In this document: piece by piece, positions 1 to 11,300 of the stretch
How the letters are laid out: each line of letters starts with the position of its first letter
Position numbering within the stretch: the stretch's first letter is position 1
From: Mactra quadrangularis
Lineage: Eukaryota; Mollusca; Bivalvia; Venerida; Mactridae
Direction: 5' to 3'
Length of the DNA stretch: 64,000 nucleotides
Assembly: GCA_025267735.1 (NCBI GenBank)
Contig: CM046294.1
Coordinates: 41,167,570-41,231,569 of the forward strand
Notes under the pieces: generated by a model
The model's database searches: none
What the model was told of the DNA's origin: nothing
Seen by the model: the letters and a program-made list of their open reading frames with translations, nothing else
Made by a program: the position numbers and the translations under genes

Positions 1-3000
1 CACCATGTTAAGAAAAGAGGAATGCCTTGTTTCGCAGCCAACACCAAACTTGGAACAGGTATGCAAACATTTTATGGTGACCATTTCATATTTATTTGCA
101 ATTTTCGTTTTCTACAACAGTATTAAATTGAAAATATATGTGCTGGATAAATAAAGATTCATATTCATTTAGCCTTCATTCTACAAGGCCCTTGGTTCAT
201 CACTGACCCAAAAAAGTCATCACACCACCCCAAATACATGAAGTGTATATTAATAATACTTTTAAGTGATAATTCTCTAAAATAAGCTTGGATTGAAATC
301 TAAACAAAAGGGGGGGGGTAACACTGTTGCAGGAGTTAAAATTGCAATGCTTGTGATAGAACAGTAATATTTTGATAAATAAAATCAGTTTGAAATGACC
401 AAGTTAGCATCGTTTTCATTCATTTCCATAAGGTGACGAACCGAGGCCTCCCTAGTATAATCACTATTGAAATGGCATGAACATTTTTGAGTAAAGAATT
501 ATAAACTGTTTCTCAAGTAAAACATTCATAAATAAATGATTTTTGATTTTTAAAATGACAATTTCTGGATTAAACATGCGTTTTTTTGTGTTTTTTAGCT
601 ATGATTGACAGTGTTGGAGGACCTAACAGAGTCAATAATTTTCTCTCAACATTGAATATGCCAACAATCAGCAATGCCAACCTGAAAAAGATGGAAACAA
701 GAGCTGGGGAAACCATTGAGCAACTGTCAATCAGTTCTTCAGCTCAGGCTTCAAAAGATGCTTTCAAGCAGGAAATGGAGTATGTTGATCTTACTTATTT
801 GTAATGCATCAAATATAACTTGAATATTCATACTTAATTTACTTACGTAAAATCAATTTACATTACACATTAAAGTAAATGTTTTTTTACATTTAGATTT
901 GGTGACAGAAACATATATATTCATGCATGTCATTTTAAGCCTGTCTACTATTTGTATGCTTCCCCTCTTTATTTAATTGACACCAGCAAAAACGACACCA
1001 GTCTGCCTGTATATGTACATGTATATGTAAATATTAAGACTTAAGTGCATAATAATAAGATCCTGTTATATATGTTTGTTAAACAATAAGTGTTTGTTTT
1101 TGTATGTTAATTATATAATACCGTAAAACTGTTTTGTTCAAACTTGATTCACATTTCTTTCTCTTTTTTTATTTTCAGGGATGTTTCACAAGTGGAGAGT
1201 GATCTTGCCAAACAGTCAATGAGTGATCTTATTGAAGATCTTGGAATTTCAGCTATGCCAGATGCATCACCCTACACAAAGTATGAGTATTTCTTTTTTT
1301 ATCTCATTACATGTCAGTGACGCCTACCATTTTAAAGACATCAGTTGTTATAACTTGATATCAGACCTTACAAGCCTATTTATTCCTAAGTTGTAGAAAA
1401 AATAAAAATAAACTTTTTGCTGAATATTTACATATTAAATGTCTATTATTGACTTTTTAGAATAAATAAACAAAATTAAACAAAAATAGAAAATGATGTT
1501 AATCATGAATTAAAATCAGATGGAATAATTAACAACATGTTATTCACAGGGAGGTCCTGAATAAAGTTAAAAACTCTAGAGATGATGACCAGTGGACAGA
1601 TGATGATGACAATATTGAAGATAATAATCAGAAACAACAATTAAGGTAAATAAATGGCTGTTATATACATACTGTATGTTGCTGTCCTTTCCTTGATAAT
1701 TAGGGTGATTATTTTTCAAAATATATGTTATGATTTATTAACATATTTTGTTAGAGGTTATAATGACCCTATGTAGATGGGTGTGTGTATATATAACCCA
1801 AGCTGCTAGCTAAAGATCATATACAGCCAAAGAACATGTTAGCAATTTTTATAACAAATTTATAATTCAGCTAATGACTCTTAAGATGCAATAGAAATAT
1901 ACCTATAAATCACCAACCTTGTATACATTTAAGATTATATGAAGGTCATGTTTATCCCATGAAAAATGAATTTCAGAAAAAGGCAGTATAAGCAATTTAA
2001 TATAAATTCTTTGTGCAGATTTTAAGATATTGAATTTGAAACTTTATGTCAGTTTTATATCGGCAGTATTTTAGATGTTCTTGCACAGATACAAAATGCT
2101 TTGTTCAAATTTTATTAGAAGCGGGGGGTATACTGTTTTACCCTTGTCCGTGTGTGGGTGCGTCCGTTACAAAATTTCCGTCACAGTTTTCTCAGCAACT
2201 ATAACATGCAGCAGCCTAATACTTTGCATATTGCTTCATCCCATAGTCCCATGTGGTGTAAAGCGATTTCATGCTCCTTGCTCACCTACTTCCTGTTTGT
2301 CGCATATTTTTAGATTTTTGCGGGGGTATCACTAGTGAGCATTAGCTCACAGATTTACTTGTTTTATTTTTTTTTCAGGAAAAAGTTTAGAAAACTGAAA
2401 TCTAAGAATGTTAGTCATAGCAAAGCAAAACAGAAACTGCTTGAAAAATACCAGTGCCGTGGTCGAGTGGGAATGTCTTGCTCAGTGGATACAGCATGGC
2501 AAAAAAGGGGATTTGACAGTCTTACCTGTAATAATTTTATTTACTTTCTTGTGCATATGAAACTACTATTTTCAAGACTTTTGTTAGTCCATTAATATTT
2601 TTTAGGCATGCTTTCTTAGCCGCACGGCTAGCTCAGTTGGTAGCAACCAAGACTACTGATCGAGGGGTCGTGGGTTCGATTCCCAAGCGGGGCAAACTTT
2701 CGTGGAGCTTGGTCATGAAATTATTTCTACGGCCATTCTCCCTCCTACCAATGATTTTTAGTTATGTAGGGCAGTTGTCAGTCACTGACAAAAGTATGCG
2801 CTTAGTAGTTGGTTAACAGCCAAGTCCAGAGATTTGGCCTTTCAAGGAGGAGTGAGTAGGTTGACTGGCCGCCGTTATATGACCTATTCAATGAGTTGCA
2901 ACGGCATTAAACCCAACAAAACAAACAGACATGCTTTCAATGTAGTATTGAGCTGATTTTAGCTTTAATTTCAATGAAGAAAAAGGGAACCACTGGCCAT

Positions 3001-6000
3001 GACCAACGCATCTGCATTTGTGAATCTTTTTTTGAGTTCATTTTCTTAGAAACTTCAATCTTGGTATACATGTATATTGTCATGAAAGGGTGAAATAATT
3101 GCAACAGCTGTTAAAGATGATTCTCATATGTGTGTGTTTTTGACTTTAAAAAGGTTTTTTTATTTTTATCGAAGATTATATGTATTAACAAATTTTCTTG
3201 CCTGTGCTTTTGAAAATATATTGTTGTTTTTTTTCAGCTCACACCTTCTTTATGTCTAAGTCAAAATATGGGAAGAAAGTTTTGAAATCAATCATCTCTC
3301 ACCGTGTTTGTGGTACTTGTAATTGGTGGCGTCGTAACAGGAAAGGTCAGCAAGTACGGTCTCATCAGTGTGTAAGAAACCACCAGGGGAGCGCAAAGCT
3401 TATGGAAAGTGTGAGTGGCGAAAAGGGAATTAAAGAACTACTTGAAGAGGGAACACCTGTCGAATATATTGAAGGAGATGGAGATAACACTTTAATAGCT
3501 AGAGTCAGAAACAATATGAACATTAACCTTAAAAAACGTTTTGACAAAAATCATGTTGTAAAAAACATTGGAAAACAGCTTTATGCTCTTCACCACTCAA
3601 AGAAAGTCAAGCTCAGTAAAGTTACTATTGGGCATTTGCAGAAATGTTTGAAGTATGCATTTTCAAAAAATTCTGGTAATGAAGAAGGACTTAGAGAAAA
3701 TCTACTGGCTATTGTTCCTCATCAATTTGGAGACCACACCATATGTCATCCTAGGTTCTGCGGTTATAAACGATCTTCAGAAGAAAGATACAGATATGTA
3801 CATAGGAGTTTACCTTATAAGGCTCCACTGAAGGACGAACAGCTTTTAGCTGCTTTGACAACTATTTTTAAACCGCTTGCTGATAATGCAGATCAGTATA
3901 TTGACCTTGGTTCATCTCAGGCGTGTGAGCATGCCAATAGAGAAGTGGCACTGCGAGCACCGAAGACTTTCCACTACGGAAATACCAAGTCTCTTGACTA
4001 CAGGGTCCATGCCACAGCTGCCTGCATAAATGAAGGAAGGAAATATATATCTGAGGTAAGTTTCTCACCAGTTGCAAATGTTATTTTATTGCATGTTGTA
4101 AATGTTGAAGTTCATTTTTAAAGGTACTGGTTCACAAATTTGGTTAAGATTTTTCTATAATTTCAAAATACCATTCAGTGTCTGTAATTGTGTCAAAAAA
4201 TTAATTCTTATTATTACAAGACAAAGTGACCTATACGATGCAAGAAATATACAATAAAAGTTAGTTATAGAAATGCCCTAAAATTGTTTATACCAACACA
4301 GGGTAGATTCATACTACATGAAACACCATCATGTGTAGTTGTATGTCAATTTGTTCTAAAATTGTAATAATCAAAACACTAATTTCCTGTTTCAAAAAAT
4401 GTTCTCATACAATTTAGATAGTTTCAGAAAAAGTTGATATTAAATTTGAAACCTGTGAATAAGTACCTTTTACTACAAATATTGCTATTAGCTTATTTAT
4501 TACTAGCAAGTAAACATGACTTTATTTTCATAGTTGTTTCATAATTTGCTATACCAAGTCAGTGATGGTAATTGTTTTTTTAATAAACTGAAAAATAAGT
4601 TTGGTAAAAAATATGTGTAAAAAGTCATGTTCAACTTTTTATTTTTTGCATATTTTAGTTTTGCATGTTGTTCAACTTTGTTTTATCACAATTATTTTTG
4701 TTTCACAGTTATCAAGAGGAAGTTACCAGTTCCTGTTTTTTTGTCCTCTTGACATTGTTCCTGCAATTCCTCAACATGAGTTTGAAGTTATGTTATACAC
4801 GTAAGTAACAAGAATATGAGTATTTTTTTATAAATGATAGGTAAGAAAGTAAGTCATTGAACTTGATGTTATTTGTTCATAGGAGAGCAATTTAAAAAAA
4901 AATAAGTTTTCATGACACTTGATTCTGAAGTAGATCTCTAAAACTATTAATATGTTAGAATGAAATCTTTACTTTTTTAAAAAAAGGCGTTATACATTCA
5001 CATTTATATCAAAATATAAAAAGCCTGCCCGGCTAGCTTAGTCAGTAGCGCACAAGTTTACTGATATAGGGGTCATGAGTTTGATTCCCGGGTTTGCATA
5101 CTTTTGTGAAGCTTGGTCATGAAATAATTCTTACGTCCATTCTCCCTCTTACCACTGATTCTAAATCATGTATGCAAGTAGTCAGTCACTGACAGAAGTA
5201 TGCACTTGGTAGTTGGTTAACAGTTAAATCAATGGATTTAGCCGTATCATTTACACTGAGTAGGTGGACTGTCTACTGATCTAGGGGTCATGGGTTCGAT
5301 TCCCGGGTGTGCATAATTTTGTGAAGCTTGGTCATGAAAAAATTCTTACGGCCATTCTCCCTCTTACCACTGATTCTAAATCATGTATGCAAGTAGTCAG
5401 TCACTGACATGAGTATGTGCTTAGTTGTTGGTTAACAGCTAAATCAATGGATTTAGCCATTCCATTAACACTGAGTAGGCGGACTGACCGCTGTGATATA
5501 ACCTAGACAATGGTGTTTAACCCAACAAAAAAAGTATCCTTTATATTGAATTCAGGTGAATACAAAAGCCGGTTTATCACCAGGTGTGCATACTTTGAGC
5601 TATGCTGACAAATGCCAGAAAACGAGAAAGCGTGTGGATGAGAAGATGAAGCTCCCTTCATTCAAGAGACGGCGTTTGGAGCTGAAACAAGAACGGGCAG
5701 TCAATCAGAGTGCACAAGAGGTGTTAGAAGGAGTTTCATATCAGTCAGGTTTGTAATAAACTTGTATTTTTTGTGTAAAAATAGAATTGTTCTGACCACA
5801 AGTTTCACCAGGGACATGAGTTATTCATCAACATATATATAGAATCAGAATAGCAAATCTATCCGGGTCGATAGCGCAGTTGGTAGCGCGCCGGGATTTG
5901 CAATAATGTCGATTTTCCTCCATTGATTAGATTATATAGAGAAGTTTCCGGCCTTGTGGACGGGTAGGTGAGTACTGGTTATAGACAATGGTCCAGGAAA

Positions 6001-7471
6001 GCTTGGTTAGGTGCGCTGGACGCCGTAAAATGACCTAAATTGTGTTGACACTGTGTTAACTCCAATAAATAAATAAATTGAATAAATAAATGTCTCTTTA
6101 TGAAAGACCATATACTTCATAATATTGCTTATTCAATTTTTTTTATGTTTGAAAACTTCACATTGAGTGCAAGTTCCAAAGAATAAGATTTATGTACTCA
6201 ATTTGCTTTGTTTACTTTGAAATCAATTTTTTGTACTTTTAGGGGTTGGTCATGATAGTGAAGCAGATATTGAAGTTATTCCATCACCTGTTGCTAAAGG
6301 TGAATTCAAACCTGTTCATTTGGAACAACCATCATTTGTGTCATTTGATTTGGAAACAACAGACCTCAGTAAGTTTATTTCTTTTCTATTTTCAGCTACA
6401 TTAGATTTTGAATTTGTAAACAAGTATTGTGCTTACAGAAATTATTTTCTTTATTCAGGTTTTTCTTGTTGATTTACATAATCTTTACATGTAAGGGTGT
6501 TCTTCCCCTTGTTACAACATATTCATTCATACCAATTATAAAGGTTGGCAATGACATGCTTTGACCAAAGATACATGATAGATAAATACTACAATACTTC
6601 ACTTGATTATATATAATAAGTTTATATTAGTATAATTATATACTTTTCAGTAAGAGGACAACACCTTCCACAGATAACTCAGATAGCTGCATCATATCTT
6701 AATGGAAGCCGTACATTTTCACAGTATGTGTTACCAACTGTGCCAATCACACCTGGGGCTCGACAGATCACAGGTCTTACAGTTAGTGGTGATATTCTTC
6801 TCCATAAAGGACAGCCAGTGGAGGCAACAGACATCAAGACTGCTTTGGAGAGATTTTGTGCTTGGCTGAATAAAACACATGATAATGTTTTAATCGCTCA
6901 TAATGGAAGGAAATTTGATTTCCCTATTCTAATACATCATTTCATATCTACGGGTACATATGAGAAATTCACCCAGTTGTGTAAAGGTTTTGTTGACTCC
7001 TTAGCAGTTTTTAGAAAGATTTTGCCGGGCAGAAACTCCTATAAGCAGGAGGACCTGGTGAACGATATAATGAACACTGCCTATGGTGCCCATGATGCAG
7101 TTGAAGATGCAGTTGCTTTAGGCAAATTAGTGAACCATTTGCAAATTGACTCCAATAACATATTAAATCACAGTTTTAGTGTGAACTCATTGTACAATAA
7201 TATGTCATTCAACAGGGAAAAAGCAAAGAATCTTCCAACACTGTCCGTACTGATATGTAACCAAGTGTGTAAAGCACCAACTGCTGAAAATATTGCTGGG
7301 TCAGGGTTGCAGTTACGGCATTTAGAGCTTATTTACAAACGTGATGGTGAAGATGGCTTGACAAACACCTTTATCATGAAAAACTGTGATGGCCAACCAC
7401 GTGTAACTCGTGCAAAACGCATTCTGGAATCTGTTATTCCAAAATTAGTAGAGTTTTTTAAAAAGAAGTGA
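1..7471 (+). CDS. Mutator-like transposase / DEDDh exonuclease fusion (5' end outside window)
   Basis: Nine exons are phase-consistent: 1-58, 599-779, 1179-1280, 1550-1645, 2379-2527, 3238-4055, 5556-5748, 6243-6368 and 6651-7471, 2,544 nt or 847 residues plus stop. Exons 1-7 read as a Mutator-like transposase: KKRGMPCFAANTKLG at the window start, VDTAWQKRGFDSL (first acidic residue), a Cys-rich CGTCNWW...HQCVRNHQGS metal-binding stretch, EGDGDNT (second Asp), and CEHANREVALRAP (likely third acidic residue), then a basic KRRRLELKQE segment. Exons 8-9 are a DEDDh exonuclease: SFDLETTDL (Exo I), AHNGRKFDFPIL (Exo II), AHDAVEDAVAL (Exo III with His). The exonuclease would remove nucleotides from DNA or RNA 3' ends; the transposase part would cut or bind DNA. 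Seen: motifs and frame. Inferred: it could be a transposon protein or a domesticated host gene. No inverted repeats were found close to its 3' end, and the 5' side is not visible. Confidence 0.85.
2119..2352 (+). repeat. Dispersed intronic repeat bounded by gcgggggtat motifs
   Basis: The fifth... intron of the fusion gene between 1645 and 2379 contains a GC-richer stretch beginning gcggggggtatactg and ending near gcgggggtatcactagtg, with a cctTGTCCGTGTGTGGGTGCGTCCG core. This layout is familiar from dispersed repeats in molluscs and amphioxus. No target duplication was identified, so the boundaries are approximate and the class is unknown. Confidence 0.4.
2619..2930 (+). repeat. tRNA-derived SINE, family A, near full length
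   Basis: Starts with a tRNA-like head: A box tagctcagttggtag at about 2628 and B box gggttcgattcc at about 2671. A conserved body follows (gagcttggtcatgaaatta, ggccattctccctc, cagtcactgacaaaagtatg, tagttggttaacag), ending in gcattaaacccaacaaaacaaa. It lies in the intron between 2527 and 3238 of the fusion gene. The same body recurs at about 5030-5525, 11055-11300 (reversed) and 34053-34306. Confidence 0.8.
5024..5525 (+). repeat. SINE family A with internal tandem duplication
   Basis: A family A SINE begins with a tRNA-like head (ggctagcttagtcagtagcgc, then gtttgattcccggg) and runs through its body to about 5271. A second copy restarts inside the tRNA head (tctactgatctaggggtcat at 5272 against tttactgatataggggtcat at 5057), a period of about 215 bp. 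The second copy carries the full B box (gggttcgattcccggg) and runs to the ttaacccaacaaaaaaa tail. The unit lies in the intron between exons 3238-4055 and 5556-5748. Confidence 0.75.
5861..6090 (+). repeat. tRNA-headed SINE, family B
   Basis: The head is gggtcgatagcgcagttggtagcgcgccggg (A box visible), and the B box region is lost. The body reads ttcctccattgattag, gacgggtaggtgagtactggttatagacaatggtccaggaaagc and gacgccgtaaaatgacctaaattgtgttgac, ending in an aataaataaat tail. Reversed relatives lie at 26054-26165 and 43797-43970. The element is intronic. Confidence 0.7.
6243..7471 (+). CDS. DEDDh 3'-5' exonuclease domain exons of the fusion gene
   Basis: These are the last two exons (6243-6368 and 6651-7471), listed separately because they form a complete domain. 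The splice junction falls just after Exo I (DLETTDL), giving DLETTDL-IRGQHLPQITQIAA. Conserved acidic residues and the catalytic His are all present: D and E in Exo I, D in HNGRKFD, D and H in AHDAVED. The spacing and the line FVDSLAVFRKILPGRNSYKQEDL resemble the exonuclease subgroup that includes TREX and the PML C-terminal domain; that subgroup assignment is inference. About 80 residues after Exo III have no recognised function. The stop is TGA at 7469-7471. Confidence 0.85.
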
Positions 7472-7658
7472 ACTAGATATGGTCAAGTGTGTAATTGGTT
7501 CTGATATTATTTTGACTCTGAACATTGAATGAGGCTAAACTGTTATATATTTGTGTTCATGACAAGATGAGATTTCATTTGTGTTCATGACAAGATGTGT
7601 TAAAAACTTTTACTTATCTAAGAAAATATTCGGCTGGTTTTATAACTGACTATTTGAA

Positions 7659-9235
7659 CTTACTATTAGAGGTGAAACGATTCAAAAATTTTCGATTCGA
7701 TTCGATTTCGATTTTTCATCAAACGATTCAATTTTTCGATTCGATTCGATTTTCTACTGGAATTATATAGGACATAACAAAAAATAAATTATAAAAAGAA
7801 TTAAGAAAGAGATACAACCCAAAGACAATAGAACATATATATATATATTTAAGAACACTGCATTTTTATCTGAGGGACCTCCCTCCCGGAGGACGAAAAA
7901 TTCTAATTCTAATTCTTTAATAATACCCATTTTACAGGTATTAGTGCTTGAATAGTTAAAAATATTTTACTGCATTTTAGCATATATAAATGACAAATCG
8001 TATTATTTCCAACTTTTTAATGAAAAGTAATGCCCATGGACAAATTGTTTATTTCTCCGTACCTACATGTACGTACAAACAGTATATGACTCACGTCATT
8101 ATCAAAGTAAAATTATTCATCAGTGCATCAATGCCATAATTAATGACTAGTTAAGGTTACGCTTAGACAATAAAAAATTGCAAGCATTCAGCAAATGTAG
8201 ATCACTATGACCAACTTAATTTAGTTTGTTTCAAAATATTTTCTTTTTGCTCTGGCATGATTTAAAATGATTTTCATCACATTATATACGTTAAATTGAT
8301 TTTTATCAACTCTAGGTCTATATGTATAACTTTCTTACACTAATGTTTATTTCAAAATAAAATTATTTTTGGGCTTAAATGAACGTATTAGTGAAAATAT
8401 ACAATTATCTTCGGACATTCATAGAATTCATTTCCAATTTATAGTAAATAAAATCTAACCAACCACGTTTTGCCCGATTTTAACAGTTAAGAAAAACAAA
8501 TTACTAAATTACTTTATCATGCTTGATTTAATTTTGTATCATAGGGAACGAAATCGCTTCAACCATTTCGGCGTTATGTCATTCATTTTCGCGACCCACG
8601 CTAGATAGCAATTTCATATGAATCATCTTTTGTGATTAAAAAACTTATTGTTTTCAATGTTTTCATCTTGATTTAACAAATGATGCTTCAGGAAACGACG
8701 ATGTGAAAAGTTTAATTTGTTTTTCTTACGAAAAATCCCCCAATATTGCCGATCGTGTAAAACTAAATCGACTGGTTATATCTTGATGGCCCCTTTATCA
8801 CTATATTCTATCTAAGCACCAGTCTTAGGTATATTTGAATGATATCAAGCGTGTTAACTAACTCAACAACTCCATTGTGGATTTTCTGTCAGCGAGTTAA
8901 TCTCCCAGCGTGTGACCGACAATAAGGTTTAATTGACATGTACGCGTAATTAACTTGTATAATTGCAGCAGGCAGTCTCACTTTTTACAACTCTTATCTG
9001 GATTAACAATTGTCGGTCAATAAGGGAACACTATTTTAGTTTACTATAAAAATGCTTATTTTAACCTAAAAGGGGCGTTTCATTCAACTCACAAAACTAC
9101 TGAAAAAGACAGTATTTAAAAAAAGAATCGAATCGAAACTGCCTCTTCCGAATCGAATCGAACCGAACCGAATCGAGCGTTAAAAATCGCGATTCTTTGT
9201 GAACCGCGATTAATCGTTTCACCTCTACTTACTAT
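7659..9235. mobile_element. Non-autonomous hAT-like element with 8-bp target duplication
   Basis: The element spans 7667-9227 (1,561 bp). Its ends are a perfect 16-bp inverted repeat, TAGAGGTGAAACGATT at 7667 and its complement ending at 9227. It is flanked by an identical 8-bp duplication, cttactat, at 7659-7666 and 9228-9235. An 8-bp duplication and tAGaGGTG-type ends are typical of the hAT superfamily. Subterminal arrays of attcgattcga (7690-7750) and gaatcgaatcgaaccgaa (about 9122-9175) are candidate transposase-binding repeats. No transposase reading frame of useful length is present, so mobilisation would need an enzyme supplied from elsewhere. Confidence 0.9.
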
Positions 9236-10440
9236 TGATGTTATATGACATCTCTTGTGAGATCCTATAATTATTAAAGATATTAATGTCTTACATGTTA
9301 TATATATTTTTAAAACAGGTTTTTTATTGAAATAAGTGTTAAAATATACAGCTTTATGTTCTTACCTGAAATAGACTGTTTTTGCATATGATCATGTCCG
9401 ACCAAGGCTTCAAACCTACTTCATGTGCACAATGTAAACCTTGCAGCTTATTGTTTAATTGATCATAAATGTGTCTTTATTTTAGTATCTGTTTGTTTTT
9501 TTAATAATTTTGATAAATAATTCACTTTCTGGTTAGGCAGAATTTCAATTATGAAATGCAAAATGAATTTACTGATCGATTTATAAATTACTAATTTCAA
9601 TGTATTGAGCTGAGGTCATCCGAAATTTGTGGTTCTAAGATTTTTAGTGTGCAAATATTGCCATAGAACAGTACAATTCTTTCTCTTTTAACATCAAAAT
9701 ATACAAAATAAAGCTCTTTTGACATTTTAATTCCTGAATTATTATGTGGTGACCTTTTTCTTTGAACTTGTTTCTTTTATTCTGTGCTAAAAAGAGCAGT
9801 CTAAATACGTGGGTTGTGAAATAAAAATGTTTGTTTTTCATAAATACCGCGGTAAAAGTTTTTGAAATTTTAGTATTTGTTAGCATATGTATCTAACATA
9901 ATTTTAATGTAGTCCTCATGTTTTGCCCAAGCTTTTTTAAGTGGAAAAAAACTTAGAAAATTAGATGATTAATTTTGACTCGGCTAAAAATTTTCCATTT
10001 TCATGGCCGAACATGTTTACAAATTTTGTATAAAAAATGTTATGCATTTGGTAAATGTTATTCTTTTGTTATTTTTGATTACTCCAATAAAAATCAAACA
10101 CTCTCATGTAAAAATTGTGTTATTTTATTGATTAAAAAAAAATTTGACTGGTTTTAATGAAACATGGTGCTTTGACATTCTTAGCCAATTTGCTGATGGG
10201 TGGGGTATAAACTTAAAATAATTGTAAAATTCTTAAATGACGGTAAACTTTTCTGAAACTTCACAAACAAGTGTGTCTATGGATATAGATAATAGAAATA
10301 ACCACCATTAATCTATTTCATGACATGCCCATTAGAGTCTGAAATCCTTAATGAGACATTTATCAGTAGCACTTTTTAAATAATCACACATTTATTCATG
10401 CATTCTACGATAAACGTTCATTTTATTCAAAATCAGCTTT
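9236..10440. other. Intergenic, nothing recognised
   Basis: AT-rich sequence between the hAT-like element and the Tc1 relic. Short open frames exist at 9644-9886 and 9975-10157, but their residue composition is that of translated AT-rich DNA and no motif is visible. Confidence 0.5.
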
Positions 10441-10489
10441 TGCAAGCGTGTATCCTATACATCCCACGAAATTTAATTATACGTGACCA

Positions 10490-10695
10490 TGTCGCACGTG
10501 ATCATTAAGGTGACAAAACGTATGGGTACAAGGTCGGGGCCTATCCGACACAATAACTGTTGCTTCTACACGTCAAACAAGACGAGTTATTGTCGACCTG
10601 GCGACTTTTAAACGTCTAGCCACCTGATTTTGAGATAACCCGCTTTCCAGCATCCCCAAAGCTTTCCCCCTATCTTCGACATTTTGCCTTGGCAT
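10490..10695 (-). pseudogene. Tc1/mariner transposase N-terminal relic
   Basis: Reading the minus strand from an ATG at 10695 gives a start like MPRQNVEDRGKALGMLESG followed by LSQNQVARRL and VARSTITRL. This is the N-terminal paired-like helix-turn-helix pattern of Tc1-like transposases. An in-frame stop follows directly, then a degraded SDRPRP (family form DRPRSGRPR). No catalytic domain follows. It is a dead fragment. Confidence 0.6.
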
Positions 10696-11054
10696 TTCGA
10701 AAGTTTAAAATTTTCAAATATTGCTATGAATTCTTGCGTGTAAATCAAGAAATTATTTCAAATGTGTAATTTCGACCGAAATAACCACGTGTGAACAGTG
10801 CACGAGGCACACGTGCAGAAAGTGTGGGTGACATTGGCTTTAGCCAACGCAATGTAAGCAGGCAAAATTCCATGCTTCAATAGCTTACATAAGTGAAAAT
10901 ACTACGGAGTGCAAGAAATGACATAGATATATTAGATACGGTTGAAGTTATTGCACTTTTTCGGTGAGACGTTTTTTATAGACGTCAATTTATATGTGCA
11001 TTGGCGAAGGGCGACAAATATGTAAACCTAGTAAGGCAAAACTCTTAACATCCA

Positions 11055-11300
11055 ATGATTGTTTGTTTGATTTTACTTCGTAGCAACGCATTGTTTAGGT
11101 CATGTAACGGCGGTCAGTCAACCTACGCATTCTTCCTGCAAAGACTAAATCTCTTAATTTAGCTGTTAACCGACTACTAAGCGCATACTTAAGTTAGTGA
11201 ATGACAACTGCCCTTCATAATTGAACATCATTAATAGGAGGGAGTATGGCCGTAGAAATAATTTCATAATTTCCTGACCAAGCTCCACGAAGCATTTGTA
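11055..11300 (-). repeat. SINE family A, 5'-truncated
   Basis: The reverse complement carries the family A body: gagcttggtca(ggaa), ccatactccctcct, cagttgtcattcactaa, agtcggttaacagctaaat, and gactgaccgccgttacatgacctaaacaatgcg near the end. The tRNA-like head is missing, as expected of a 5'-truncated insertion. Confidence 0.65.

Noticed and set aside
2619..2695. tRNA gene
   Set aside because: A and B boxes are present, but the head is followed by a conserved SINE body and recurs elsewhere with the same body; the same holds for 13887, 34053 and 62146.
3365..3547. Minus-strand frames opposite the transposase exon (3365-3547, 3868-4077)
   Set aside because: Antisense shadows of the well-supported plus-strand coding exon 3238-4055.
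4601..4804. Open frame with good splice sites between exons 3238-4055 and 5556-5748
   Set aside because: Leaves in phase 2 and creates a stop with the next exon; skipping it gives a continuous frame typical of the protein family.
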